DNA from: Solanum dulcamara
Lineage: Eukaryota > Streptophyta > Magnoliopsida > Solanales > Solanaceae
Reading direction: 5' to 3'
Length of the DNA: 64,000 bases
Assembly (NCBI RefSeq): GCF_947179165.1
Contig: NC_077240.1
Location: 79,496,001 to 79,560,000 of the forward strand
The notes under the pieces were generated by a model, which saw only the letters and a list, made by a program, of their open reading frames with translations, was not told the origin of the DNA and made no database searches. The position numbers and the translations under genes were made by a program. Within the stretch, counting starts at the first letter, position 1. Each line of letters opens with the position of its first letter. This document shows, in pieces, positions 37,050 to 48,299 of this stretch.

Positions 37050-38110
37050 GTAAACGTTAGAATTATATTTGATTTAAATTCGTAAATTAATTCAAACTAT
37101 ATTAAATTCAAGAAAATAATCGTGGCAATTCAAGTCAAATAAATAATTCACTAAAAGCACACCATGTGTCAAAGTTATGTGGCAATCCAACTTAAATTAA
37201 ATGAGTTATTAGAATCATGTCATGTGCTAAAATTATGTGTCAATCCAAGTCAAATTAAATAAGCCACTAAAGTCATGCCACGTGTCGAAGTTATGTGGCA
37301 ATCTAAGTCAAATTAAATGAGGTACTAGAATAATGTCACGTGTATATGTGACATGTTTTGACCAATCAAATTAAAGCTTTTCACCGAAGAAATCTGATTG
37401 GTCAGTTCAAATCAATCAAATCACACCCTCATACCACTCCCTACAATTATAAATAGGGGTCCTCATTATTCTCGAAAGTTTTTTTTAAAAAGAACAAAAG
37501 GCAAGAAGAGAGCTCATGGATCAAAGACCACAAATTTTCTACAAAGCTACAAAGTTCAAGTAATCAAATTCAAACTCAAGTTCAAGATCAAAAACAAAGA
37601 AAAATATCAAGAAATTCAAGATCAAGTTACTTGTTCATATTTATTATTCGTCATAACCAATACAAGTGTTTGTGACGAATAATTCAAATCCAAATTTGAA
37701 GATGAAGATTCAAGATCAACCTATTCAAGCTCTTGACTCTAAATCAAATTCAAGTTCAACATATTCCATATTATTTGAAGAATCAGAGGATTATCATAGA
37801 GATTGTAACACGCACTACATTTTGAAATCAAATATTACTCTTTGTTACTTCAATTTTTCGGTCTTGATTATTTATTTTTCTCGACTCAAAAATTTATTGT
37901 TTACACATGAGTATGACAAATACAAAACAGATTGAAAATGAGACTACAAATAGAATTCCAAAAAAAACTAAAAATAAATAAAGAACAAAAATTTAATGAC
38001 TTGAACAATGAAAAAAGAATTTTAAGATCAAGGTTTATACTTCGTGTGTTCAACATTAAAGTTTTGACGACTAAATTTGTGGTAAGTATAAAAATCTAGA
38101 ATTTAGAATT
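37050..38110 (+). mobile_element. Probable LTR-like repeat between genes 1 and 2
   Basis: The block looks like a retrotransposon LTR: a repeated sub-unit at the left, a promoter-like 'ttataaataggggtcctc' near 37447, then AAG/CAA-rich leader-like sequence ('caagttcaagatcaaaaac'). The ORFs in it are low-complexity and not credible genes. No second LTR and no secure edges were found. Confidence 0.35.
37125..37370. repeat. Tandem repeat of about 62 bases, four copies
   Basis: The unit 'atgtggcaatccaagtcaaa' … 'ccactaaagtcatgccacgtg' recurs about four times with substitutions. Three units contain or approach CACGTG. Confidence 0.75.
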
Positions 38111-38598
38111 TAAAATTTGAAGATTTTATTTTGGTTCGATAAGTTCACCCACAATTAAACAATGAAAAATTCTAACTCGTAAAGGAGAAGATTAGTCAAG
38201 CTGGCAGATATCTTCATTCAAGCAAAATTCAAAAAGTTAGTAAATTTCAAACACACAAACACTCATATATTTTATATCAAAAATATTAAGTTCAATTGAA
38301 TTAAATATATAGCATAATTAATCGTGAAATCGAATTAATAGCAAAAAAACATAGCAAAGAGAGGAGCCAAGAATTGCGATATGATTTATATGATATGGTG
38401 GAACTTCAAAAAAGAAAAAAAAGGAAAATTGTTTGAAGGATATGATTAATTTGTGAAGAGTTACAAATAGGTGCGGAGCTAGAGTACATCTTACAAATTC
38501 GACTAAATTCAATAATTTGATTCAAAATCTATATTTATTTGTCAAATAATGTGAAATTGAAAAATAAAGATAAATTAGTCAAATAACTCTTATATATT

Positions 38599-38938
38599 AG
38601 TCCCTCTATTTCATATTAACTGAATTTCTAGAGCTTTTTTCATTATTTAAAATAGTTGAATTGTTCAAAATTTAAGAAAAATATTTGAATTTTTTTTCAT
38701 ATTTACCGTTTTCATTAATGAACTTTCACAATTTTTTAGAAATAAACTACACTACTTACAAAGTTATATTCCAATAGAGGACTATTTGTATTTATAAATT
38801 CACATTTAATTATCTTTACGAGGTTGATTAAACAAAAAGATAAAAAAAAATATATAATTCAAATTTTATCCTTAAATACTTTTTTTAATATATGTGCATT
38901 ATTTTAAAAATTTAACTAATATAGAATAGGAAGATTGC
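38599..38938. mobile_element. Stowaway-like insertion in block A
   Basis: Starts 'tagtccctctatttcatatt' and ends 'atagaataggaagattg'. The inverted copy of the block (near 49.2 kb) lacks it and reads straight through as 'ttattagtgttttatgaaag', so an empty site is present in the same window. Confidence 0.7.
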
Positions 38939-39128
38939 GTTTTATCAAAGAGTATATATTGGTTATTGGTTCATTTTGAAAGGGATCAATAATTGTTTTT
39001 CTTGTTTTTTTTTCAAAACATGTGTATCATGTGATAATAAATTAATCATCAACTATCCCTTTATTAAAGCCACACCTACCATACTGTGTCTCAAAAAAAT
39101 AAATGACTATCTACTTTAATTTTGTTTT

Positions 39129-39190
39129 GGCGAAATTCATCGATGACTCTCTAAAGTTGACATCAACTTTTACTTAGACACCTAAATCAG
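39129..39190 (+). mobile_element. Single end of the 11.1-kb foldback family
   Basis: GGCGAAATTCATCGATGACT followed by 'ctctaaagttgacatcaact' matches the terminal repeat at 11.12/12.15 kb with some changes. No partner end was found nearby. Confidence 0.6.
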
Positions 39191-39266
39191 AAGATTTCGC
39201 TATTTTTTTGTCTCATTTTAATTCAACAAAAAATAAAAAAATAAATTAATACTGTAATTTTAAATT

Positions 39267-39916
39267 AAAATAGATAAAATGTATCAAAAAATTATTTAAT
39301 TTTATAATCTTAAATACACCATATAATATAAACCAGAGCGAATGTATATCCAATTATCCTTCTCTTGAGTCATAGAAATTTATTGTTTCATTTAAAGATG
39401 TTATTTATTTTTTTTGGATATTGATGTCACTTTAATTTACGTACTATTTCGACTAATCAATTTCGACAACTCTACTACGTACTATGCAATAATGCAAGTT
39501 TACTAATTATTGTTTTCAAATTAAAAAATTGGTGGGACATATTCTTTTGTGAAACACAACCTATTATTATAATTTAAATGCAACAATTTATAAAATAGAT
39601 AAAATGTATCAAAAAATTATTTAATTTTATAATCTTAAATACACCATATAATATAAACCAGAGCGAATGTATATCCAATTATCCTTCTCTTGAGTCATAG
39701 AAATTTATTGTTTCATTTAAAGATGTTATTTATTTTTTTTGGATATTGATGTCACTTTAATTTACGTACTATTTCGACTAATCAATTTCGACAACTCTAC
39801 TACGTACTATGCAATAATGCAAGTTTACTAATTATTGTTTTCAAATTAAAAAATTGGTGGGACATATTCTTTTGTGAAACACAACCTATTATTATAATTT
39901 AAATGCAACAATTTAA
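39267..39916. repeat. Perfect 325-base tandem duplication
   Basis: 39267-39591 is repeated immediately as 39592-39916. By eye the two copies look identical over their length. The duplication lies 160 bases upstream of proline-rich gene 2 and includes part of block A. Confidence 0.92.
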
Positions 39917-40077
39917 AACATGGTGCATAAAATAATAAGTACTTTTTTCTAAAAAATATTTTTAAAAATGGATATTTTTGATATTATATATTAAAATTAT
40001 ACTTACCATCTTAACCTGGTATATATATATGTGTTGTTTCTCTTCATTGTTGGACACAAATAGTTCACAAGTAAAAA

Positions 40078-40709
40078 ATGGCAACTATGAAGATGCTCAT
40101 GATATTAGTGGTGGCTGCAACTTTGTTTTGCAGCCACCACCACCAAGCGGTCGTGGCGAGAGAAGTCGTTGTGGATGTGGTCGATGATGGAAACGGGTTA
40201 CAAGTAATGTGGCCATGGGATATCCCATGTTATTTGCCGTGGCCATTCCCGTTTCCACGACCATGGCCATGCCCTCCTCCACCACCACGACCGAGTCCAC
40301 ATCCTCCCCCTCCCCCTCCGCACTCGCCTCCACCTCCACCTCCATTCTCACCACCCCCTCCTGCCCCGGCAACAAGTTGCTCAGCTAGTGACAAAGAAAA
40401 GGTGAAGACGTGCATGTACAACACAACTTCAATCGATGAATGTTGCCCAACATTCCAAAGCATACTCGGCACTAGTTGCCCTTGCTACAAGTATGCTGAG
40501 GATTTGGACAATCAAATCTTGATCACTCTTGAAGCTTATTGTGATGTCGATACCCCTTGTAAAGGCGTGCCAGTAAGTTATCATTTTTATTTTTTCGTTT
40601 TAACATTTTCACATACTCATTAGAAATAATTACTATTCAACTTTATAATTACATGTCTAATGTTAATTAATAATTTCAGGTCATTAAGCTATCCAAGGAT
40701 GATGAGTGA
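40078..40709 (+). CDS. Secreted hybrid proline-rich protein with 8CM domain, gene 2
   Basis: Exons 40078-40572 and 40680-40709 join in phase 0 (165 codons plus VIKLSKDDE and stop; 174 residues). Signal peptide to about AVVA/RE, then CYLPWPFPFPRPWPC, a Pro-rich linker of PPPPPP/HSP/FSP type without the long Arg-Pro run of genes 1 and 4, and the compact 8CM with the same C-10-C-9-CC-10-C-1-C-18-C-5-C spacing. The TATA box TATATATATA lies near 40019. The conserved ACCTACC box is displaced to 39074, about 0.95 kb upstream of the TATA box, because repeat DNA lies between. Likely an apoplastic/cell-wall protein with a small hydrophobic-ligand or structural role; function not shown. Confidence 0.88.
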
Positions 40710-40765
40710 AGAAGAAGTGTTTAATGCTTAATTCCAGATCTTGTAATATTGTATTGTAATAAAAG

Positions 40766-40783
40766 TTTGACATATCTGTCAAA
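40766..40783 (+). terminator. Conserved 3' palindrome of gene 2
   Basis: TTTGACATATCTGTCAAA can fold as a short stem-loop about 60 bases after the stop codon. Nearly the same word stands after genes 3 and 4. It could mark or assist 3'-end formation, or affect RNA stability; neither is shown. Confidence 0.4.
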
Positions 40784-41180
40784 ATTTAAAATCGACTTGA
40801 TAATCTTGAGAAATTGTTGAAAAGAAAAATTCGAAATACCAATCCAATTTGGATAGATTTGCTATAATATTTTGCTAATGAGCGGGGATTTAAGATTTTC
40901 ACTAAAATAATTTGAGAAAGATAATATAATTTTTGAATTATTAAGATAAATTTTTGAAGGAAGTGAATTGCTTGCTTAATTTCATTGAACTTGGTCAATA
41001 TATACAAATTACAAGATATGCTAAATACAAAGATTGATACTAATAGTTAAAATTAAGGAACCTAAATAGAATATATATTATTAAAGGCATAATATATTTT
41101 AACATATTCTAACAATTTTTAATTTGTTAAAATCACCGAGTCAACATTTACTCGTGTATTAGTGATTCAAAAGTTATATA

Positions 41181-41300
41181 TACAACAACAACTCAGTGAA
41201 ATCTCACAACATGGGGTCTAGGGAGGGTAAAGTGTACGCAGATTTTACTCCTACCAAGGTAGAACGGTTGTTTTCGAGAGATCTCGGCTCAATAGAAGCA
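41181..41300 (+). mobile_element. SINE-like Solanaceae repeat
   Basis: Same family as the copy at 34.82 kb: 'tacaacaacaactcagtgaa', 'atggggtctagggagggtaa', 'tgtacgcagattttactcct' and 'atctcggctcaatagaagc'. Confidence 0.6.
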
Positions 41301-42979
41301 TAAAAAGAAGTCAAATACGGCTAAGAAGTACAAGAAGTTCAAAGCGTTATGTGAAAGCAAATAATGAAAGTGACACAGATAAAATAGCCTTCTACCCTAA
41401 TATGAGTTCTCCACACCCTTCTATTTAAGGTCATGTCCTTGGTAAGCTGTAACCGTGTCATGTCCTGTCTAATCATCTCTCCCAATATTTCTTCGATCTA
41501 CCCCTACTTTTTCTGAAACCATTCAAAAGTTATATATACATAAAAGAAATAAATCTTATATATAAGTCTGTTTTTTTATTGGGGGAATTAGAATGAACAC
41601 CCGATCACAAACTCGGATGCTTTGAATTATTATTTATTAATAAAAAGACAAGTCATAGAAGGAAGACAAAAAAGTTTCTATTAGACAATAGTACTTGACA
41701 TTAATGACAAGAGTAATTTTGTTTGATAAGACAATGATTTTTTTTATTTATTTTTGTGGTCGAGGAATAAATAATAAAAAACGTTTTACTCTCAAAGTAA
41801 AATTTTAGCATTTAAATTAATTGGACTCAAAGCCAATATCATATATTGAAAAGGAAATAAAGCAAGTATACTGAAAGCCTTCATCTTGTTTATTCACGTG
41901 ATTTAAAATCAATCAATGAAATTATTAGAGGCGTTGGATCACGAATTGTTTTTTTACATTTTTTGATTTAAATTTTAAAAAATGTGTTTGATTATAAAAT
42001 TTTGAAATTAAGTTAAATTTTAGAATTTTTAAGAATTTGAAAAATAATAAAAAGGTATTTTCATTTTAATTTTTTCAATTTAAATTACTCATAAAAAGTG
42101 AATAAAAAACAAAAGAAAACGTTAATTTGTATTCATGGCAAAACATAACTCCAATTTTTAAATATTATATTTCACTTTGAATTAAAACTATTTTTTTTAT
42201 CAAATTTCACAATAAAACATGGTTCAACATTCACTATTTTTCCGTCCCTTTTTTTAATGGTGAAGAAACCAATCGAGAAAGTGGATTTGTATCCATTACA
42301 ATTAGTGTCACTGGTCATCGGAAATACTCACGACGAAATTAATGAATTTCTTTGTTCACAACCTAGTTATTTTTGGTGATTTAAAGTGTATTCTTTCTTA
42401 TATTGCTAACACTTTTTTTTAGAGAAAGGGGACATGAACGAGGGAATTACAAGATAGAAAATTGAGATTTTATTAATAAAAAAAATTAGATAATTAATCA
42501 GCGGAGCTATTAAAATTCACTTTTGATATTGCTAACTCTAGTCGTCATATTATGATGGAAAAAACCGTTATCATTTTCAACACAAAGTGGAATATCTATT
42601 GAGGATATTGAGGAAGTATAGAATTTATTTTGCATTTAATTGCTGCTATTTCAAGGTGATTTTTAATTTTTGTATTTGTTGCTCATTTAATGAGAATTTG
42701 TTAATTGAAGTACTCATATCTATAACATATTTTAGCTTGGCATAAATTTAAATTTTTTTGTCTCATTTGATATAAGTTTGGTATGAATTAAATTATCAAT
42801 TTTTATCTAACTTGATATAAGTTCTGTAGGAACTAATTATTTCTTTTATAGCATAACTTGTGTATTCTAAATTGAATTTTTGTATGTCTTGATCGACGTA
42901 ACTTTTGTAAGAATAAATTGGCATAACTTGTTTTATATTATGTCAGTCATAATTTCAACTACATGTTTTTTTACTTAAA
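41301..42979. other. Gene-free AT-rich DNA
   Basis: No gene or well-defined element was recognised between the SINE-like copy and the hAT element. Confidence 0.5.
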
Positions 42980-42987
42980 GTTATAAA

Positions 42988-43667
42988 TAGAGCTGTAAAA
43001 ATGGGTTTGTCCTGTGAGGCCGGCCCAACTCAATCCTTAAATTAAATGGGTTTGGGCTAAAAAAATTCAACCCATTTAGGAACGAGACTTTTTAGTACAG
43101 CCTTATTTGGTCCGCCAGTTTCATAGGCTCAACCAGCGAGCCTCATGGGCCAACTCGTGGATCATGAATTTTAAAAATATTTATTATATATATTTTAAGT
43201 AGTGTTTATTTTGTCAAATCTTTAGCAACTACGCAATTGAAGTTATTATAACTATGAATCTTTGACCTCTTTTACTTTTATGTCTATGACTAATTTCTCG
43301 TTTCTTCTTTCTTGTTTAGTTTATGAAAAAATGATCATGTAATATATGTTGTTATGATGAATCTTATGATTGTTGACGGTTGTATCTTGCCTATTCTATT
43401 GCTTTGTAAATATTCCACTAAAGTGTGTGAAACTCATGATCATATAAATTTTTGACGTATTGATGTTGTGTTGATCAATGTTCGATGGTCTTTTTAAGAG
43501 GTCAATATTGTCCATCTTTTGATTGAAGGATCAACCCGTAACCCGCTTAGAGCTAGGTTGTGCTGCTATTTGATAGGCCATTTAATTAAAAGGATCATCC
43601 CATATTAACCCATTTAACCCACTAATCCTTTAAAATTGGATTAAATCAGCCCATTTTAACAGCTTTA
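42988..43667. mobile_element. Non-autonomous hAT element with 8-base target duplication
   Basis: 680 bases bounded by TAGAGCTGTAAAAATGGG at the left and its approximate reverse complement (CCCATTTTAACAGCTTTA) at the right. It is flanked on both sides by GTTATAAA (42980-42987 and 43668-43675). An 8-base duplication and 'TAGAGCTGT' ends fit the hAT superfamily. No transposase ORF remains. Confidence 0.88.
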
Positions 43668-44528
43668 GTTATAAAAATTAAAAATTGAAGATCATCAAAT
43701 TTGAAAACAAACATTAATAATCAGTCAAAGTAGAAATATTTGTGTGAAAGATCCCAAACTAATGAACTAACAAACCAATTGATAAACATCTCTTATGGAT
43801 GAACCTAACCCCATCCTCAGAACCACAATCATAGAATCATAAAGTACTTATAAAAAGCATTTTTTTCTCTACATGTGTATCATGTGATATTAAATTAAGG
43901 AAAAAAGATAAAATATACCTCGTAATTTTATAATTTATAATGAATTTATATCTGATTAAAAAAAAAAGAGTAGGTATCTTATTTCGTTAACAAATTTATA
44001 TTTACTGATTTTTTTTTTAAAAAAATATCTTAAAATTTACTTTTTGAATTTCAAAATTCACGTGGCTTAAAAATTATCTTACCCTTTTTTAACTCTCGAG
44101 ACCCCGACCCAATTAGATAAAACTCAATTCCTCTTTTGTCAATCATCACCTCATTGTGTTAAATCTAAGTCATTGTGTTGATGACTAAATAGAAGAAGGA
44201 TTGAATTTATTTTTTAGTTGGTCGGCTTCGGAGGTGTAAAAAAAATGAGTGATGTAATTTTTTTTAAAGCCACGAGACATTTTTCAAATTTAAAAGTCAG
44301 TTTTAGAATATATATTTCTTAATTCAGTAAATATATATTGTTAACGAAAAGGTTAAATGTGCTTCATTTGTTAGACGACAAGGGAGTATATATGCACTAT
44401 TTTTTAACGATGAATATAAAAGACAGTCCGATGCAATAAAAAATTTTAACGATAAATATATTTGCTCTAAATTGCAAAAAGAATAATATATATGCTACTT
44501 TTCTCAACTACCTCTTTTTTAAAGCCAT

Positions 44529-44565
44529 ACCTACCACATGAGTAACTTTATAATTTTTATATATA
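44529..44565 (+). promoter_or_regulatory. Gene 3 promoter: AC element and TATA box
   Basis: ACCTACC (44529-44535) in the context 'aaagccatacctaccac', then TATATATA (44558-44565). The same pair with nearly the same spacing precedes gene 4. ACCTACC is the AC-I box bound by R2R3-MYB factors of the phenylpropanoid/cell-wall programme in other plants. Confidence 0.55.
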
Positions 44566-44636
44566 GAGAGAGAGATGGGTCATCTCTCTTTATTTTAGGA
44601 CACAAATCATTAATCACTGAAAAAATTAGTAAAATC

Positions 44637-45454
44637 ATGAAGATGCTTACGATGTTGATGGTGACTGCAATTTTGCTTTGTAGGCACCAACAAGCGGTTG
44701 TGGCGAGAGAAGTCGTTGTGGACGGAAACGACATAATTCCATGTTGGCCAATTCAATGGCCGTGGTGCCCGTCACCGCCCCCACCACCCGCACCACAAAG
44801 TTGCTCGGCTAGTGACCAAGAAAAGGTAAAGACATGCATATTTAACACAAGTTCAATTGATGAATGTTGTCCAACATTCAAGAGCATACTAGGCACTAGT
44901 TGCCCTTGTTATAATTATGCTGAGGATTTGGACAATCAAATCTTCATCACTCTTGACGCTTATTGTGACATCCATAGCCCTTGCAAGGGTGTGCAAGTAA
45001 GTTATCATCATTTTAATTTACTATCTAACATCATTTTTATTATTTGAGTTATGTTCATATGTTCTTGAAATAGCAAGTGTGAAATAGTTCTTTTATTTAT
45101 AAATACAGAGTCCGTCCACTCCAGCCTTAAAATCAAGTTGCTCAGTTAGTGACCAAGAAAAGTTGAAGAAATGCATGTTCGAAACAACTTTAATTGATGA
45201 ATGTTGCCCAACATTCAAAAGCATAATCAAAACTAATTGTCATTGCTATAAGTATGCTGAAAATTTGGATTATCAACTCTTCATCGCTCTTGATGTTTAC
45301 TGCGATGTCAATAGCACTTGTGAGGACGTGCAAGTAAGTCACCATTTCTATTTACAGTTTAAGATTTGACATACTTATTCAAAAAAATTACTACTAATTA
45401 TGTTTTTATGTTAATTATTAATTTCAGGTGATTAAGCTATCCAAGGAGGAGTAA
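44637..45454 (+). CDS. Hybrid proline-rich protein with two 8CM domains, gene 3
   Basis: Three exons, 44637-44996, 45109-45333 and 45428-45454, all joined in phase 0 (120 + 75 + 8 codons plus stop; 203 residues). Exon 1 has a signal peptide (MKMLTMLMVTAILLC … AVVA/RE), a short CWPIQWPWC motif, a reduced linker (PSPPPPPAP) and a complete 8CM. Exon 2 starts SPSTPALKSSC and encodes a second complete 8CM with identical spacing (C-10-C-9-CC-10-C-1-C-18-C-5-C). Exon 3 is VIKLSKEE. Acceptor TACAG|AGT and donor CAA|GTAAGT flank exon 2. The other family members skip from one 8CM to the tail exon. The second domain is more diverged but all eight cysteines remain. Whether exon 2 is always included is unknown. 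Confidence 0.8.
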
Positions 45455-45569
45455 AAATGAAGTGTTTAATTGCTTAATTTCAGATTTTGTATTAAATAAG
45501 ATGCTAATTAGTAATTACCCTTTCTAAGGGTACACTTGTAATGTTACGTTGTGTTTTAGTACTAATATA

Positions 45570-45587
45570 TTTGACATATGTGTCAAA
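45570..45587 (+). terminator. Conserved 3' palindrome of gene 3
   Basis: TTTGACATATGTGTCAAA, about 115 bases after the stop codon, the same inverted repeat as after genes 2 and 4. Confidence 0.4.
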
Positions 45588-46442
45588 AGTTTAATCTCTT
45601 GTTCCTTTATTTTGTTTTCGTTTATATGATATTATTTCTTTATTAGTCATTATAAAACAATATTATATTCTTATATTCAGAAAAAAAATATAGTCACATA
45701 AATATTATGATATACTCTTCAAAATATTCTTTTTCAATTTCAAATTTTTTGCCTAATCAAATTACGAAATTGAGATGGAGGGGAATAACTTTCACTCTGT
45801 TATTGTTGGGATATCCTTGATGTTTTATATTACTTTTTAAATTTTTTTTTATATCAAATCAAATTATATGACGTAAATTAAAAGGAATAAAATATAATAT
45901 ATCCCCTTGTGTTTTTGGTAGGCCACATCCTGGGATATTTTTTATTATTTAATTTTGTTTCAAGATAAAAAGATATTTCATAGAAGAAAGAAAGAAAAAA
46001 TATATATTATTAGACCATGATTTCTTTGATTGACAAGACAATGAATTTTTATTTTTTTTGACAAGTCACTGAATTACAGAAGATTATAGTGAATTGTTTA
46101 ACAAAGTTCGACCTAAAATAAAAATTATCTTTGATAAAAACATTTTACCACTAAAAATAGAATTTTTAAATTAGAATTAGCCAAACTCAAATTGAACTAG
46201 ATTCTACAAAAAAAAATGTAGTATTACTTTTGGAGTATTTGGCATCATCAAATGATATTTTTGAAGAATCATATCAATATGATTAACACAGAGACTAAAA
46301 TCGTTATTTCCTCAAAAATATATATGTATATTTAGACAATGACTTCTTTGTTTGACAAGTCGATGAATACAAAAGATCATAGCGAGTTTATTTACAAAGT
46401 TTGAACTCTCAAAATAAAAAATTTAAACTTTGAAAAAAAAGT

Positions 46443-47939
46443 TTTTATCTTTCAAAAGAGAATAGCGAAGCAAGAAGATTACGTCTGGATTGTCCTGGTA
46501 AAATTTGTGAGACGATCTCTAGAATTTGCAAGAATTTGCATCCCTAAAATCTTATTTGTTAGTCTCAAGTCCTTCATTTCAAACTCCCTAGCCAACTGTG
46601 CTTTTAAATTTGTGAGACGATCTCTGTTGGGGCTAGCTACCAACATGTCATCAACATACAACAGCAAAATAACAAAATCGTCATCACCAAATCTCTTGTA
46701 ATAAACACAAGGATATGAACTATGTCTGTTGTATCCAAGGCCTATAATGAAGGAATCAAATCTCTTATACCAACACATCGGTGCCTGTTTGAGACCGTAT
46801 AAAGATTTGCTCAACCTGCAAACCAAGTTCTCTTTTCCCTGTTCTTCAAAACCTTCTGGTTAAAGCATGTAAATTTCTTCTTCAAGTTCTCCATGAAGAA
46901 ATGCAATTTTGATATCTAACTGCTCCAAGTACAAGTCGAATGTAGCACACATCGCCAGGACCACTCGAATTGTTGTGAGTCGAACCATCGGAGAAAATAT
47001 CTCATTAAAGTCTATACCTTCTTTCTAAGCGAATCCTTTCACCACCAATCTTGCACGATACTTTATGAAGAGCTTCAATTTCTTCTTGCATTACTGTCAT
47101 CCAGAGAGATGATTCTTGGCCTTTTATAGCCTCGTGAAAAGTTGAAAACTCTCCATATTCTGTTACTAGACATTAGACAATATGCAACATTGCTCTTCAT
47201 AGAATAATCTAAGTGTCAAGCTGGTTCTCTTCTCTCCCTAGTTGACCGTCGAACTTGTGAAGTTTCGATCTCAGCTTGCTCTTGTTCTTCGTGCTCTAGT
47301 GCTGCTTCAGAAAAAACTGAAACTTCTTTTATTTCTTCAACTTCAACTGTAGTAGTCTCTGGTTTTTCTTTTGAAGTGCTACCTTCTTTTGCTTGTATCT
47401 TGTTTTCAACAAATACAACATCCCTGCTGATTACCACCTTGCGGGCAGTGGGATCCCACAAGCGATACCCCTTGACCCCATCAACATACCCTAAGAAAAT
47501 GCATTCTCTAGATTTTGGATCCAACTTTGATTTTTCTTTGGTGTTGTATATAACATAAGTAGGACTTCCAAATATATGTAAGCAAGAATAATCAGCTGAT
47601 TTTTCTGTCCACATCTTCATTGGCGTTTTTAGATCAATTGCGGTTGATGATGACCGATTGATCACATAACAAGTGGTTTTGATTGCTTCTGCCCAGAATG
47701 GTTTTTCCAACCCTGCAGTTGTCAACATAGCTCTTGTCCGTTCCAACAAGGTTCTGTTCGTCCGCTCTGCTACTCCATTTTGTTGTGGAGTATATGCCAC
47801 CATGAACTGTCGTTTAATACCTTTTTGTTTACAGAAGTTATCAAATTCATCACCAGTGTATTCTCCTCCATTATTTATCCTCAAACACTTGATCTTTTTC
47901 TCAAATTCAAGTTTCACCCGCGCTTTTGAACTCTTTTAG
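46443..47939 (-). pseudogene. Copia pol fragment (TNT1-like integrase and RT)
   Basis: On the - strand, 47917-47216 encodes the integrase core C-terminal half (LRINNGGEYTGDEF, AYTPQQNGVAERTNRTLLER, then FLGYVDGVKGYRLWDP). 46826-46479 encodes RT (SKSLYGLKQAPMCWYKRF and LLLYVDDMLVA). The text is of the TNT1-94 type, a different lineage from the two other Copia elements here. The part between carries stops, gag, protease, RNase H and LTRs are missing, and the RT end is scrambled: 'aatttgtgagacgatctct' occurs twice, 107 bases apart. A dead fragment between genes 3 and 4. Confidence 0.88.
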
Positions 47940-48299
47940 TTGGTCAAACCAACTTATAAGCCCCTTTTTAGCTTTTGGACGTGTTTACCTAATGCTAACT
48001 TTAAGCCATAAAGTTTTTAAAGTCAGTCAAAAATAAAATGTTAGAATTTCTAACTTTGTTTTACTACGTGCTTAAAGCCATTTTGTTTGACCATAGAAAT
48101 TACTTTTATATCCCTTATATTTTAACTAAATTCCCAAACTACCCTTTTTATTCTTTTAACCCTAAAATTCAAACACTTATTTTCAACATAAACACTTTTA
48201 TCCAAACACTCAACTGCTTATTTATAAAAATAACTTTCAGCACTTAAAATTCTAAAAGTATTTCACACATAAAAAATATTTTTTTAAGTCTATCCAAAC

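Larger units (their letters stand above)
38370..39370 (+). repeat. Segmental duplication block A
   Basis: This 1-kb block upstream of proline-rich gene 2 is matched in reverse orientation by 48.4-49.4 kb. Shared landmarks include 'atatggtggaacttcaaaaa', 'tgcggagctagagt', 'tttgaaagggatcaataatt', 'aaagccacacctaccat' and 'ccaattatccttctcttgag'. Confidence 0.8.

Noticed and set aside
37398..37935. ORFs of about 90 codons between genes 1 and 2
   Set aside because: Lys/Asn/Ser-rich low-complexity translation within an LTR-like block, with no recognised domain.
40230..40472. Gly-rich ORFs on the - strand of the proline-rich genes (also at 35934-36182 and 50101-50361)
   Set aside because: They are antisense reflections of the CCN-rich Pro codons, without start context, homologs or splice support.
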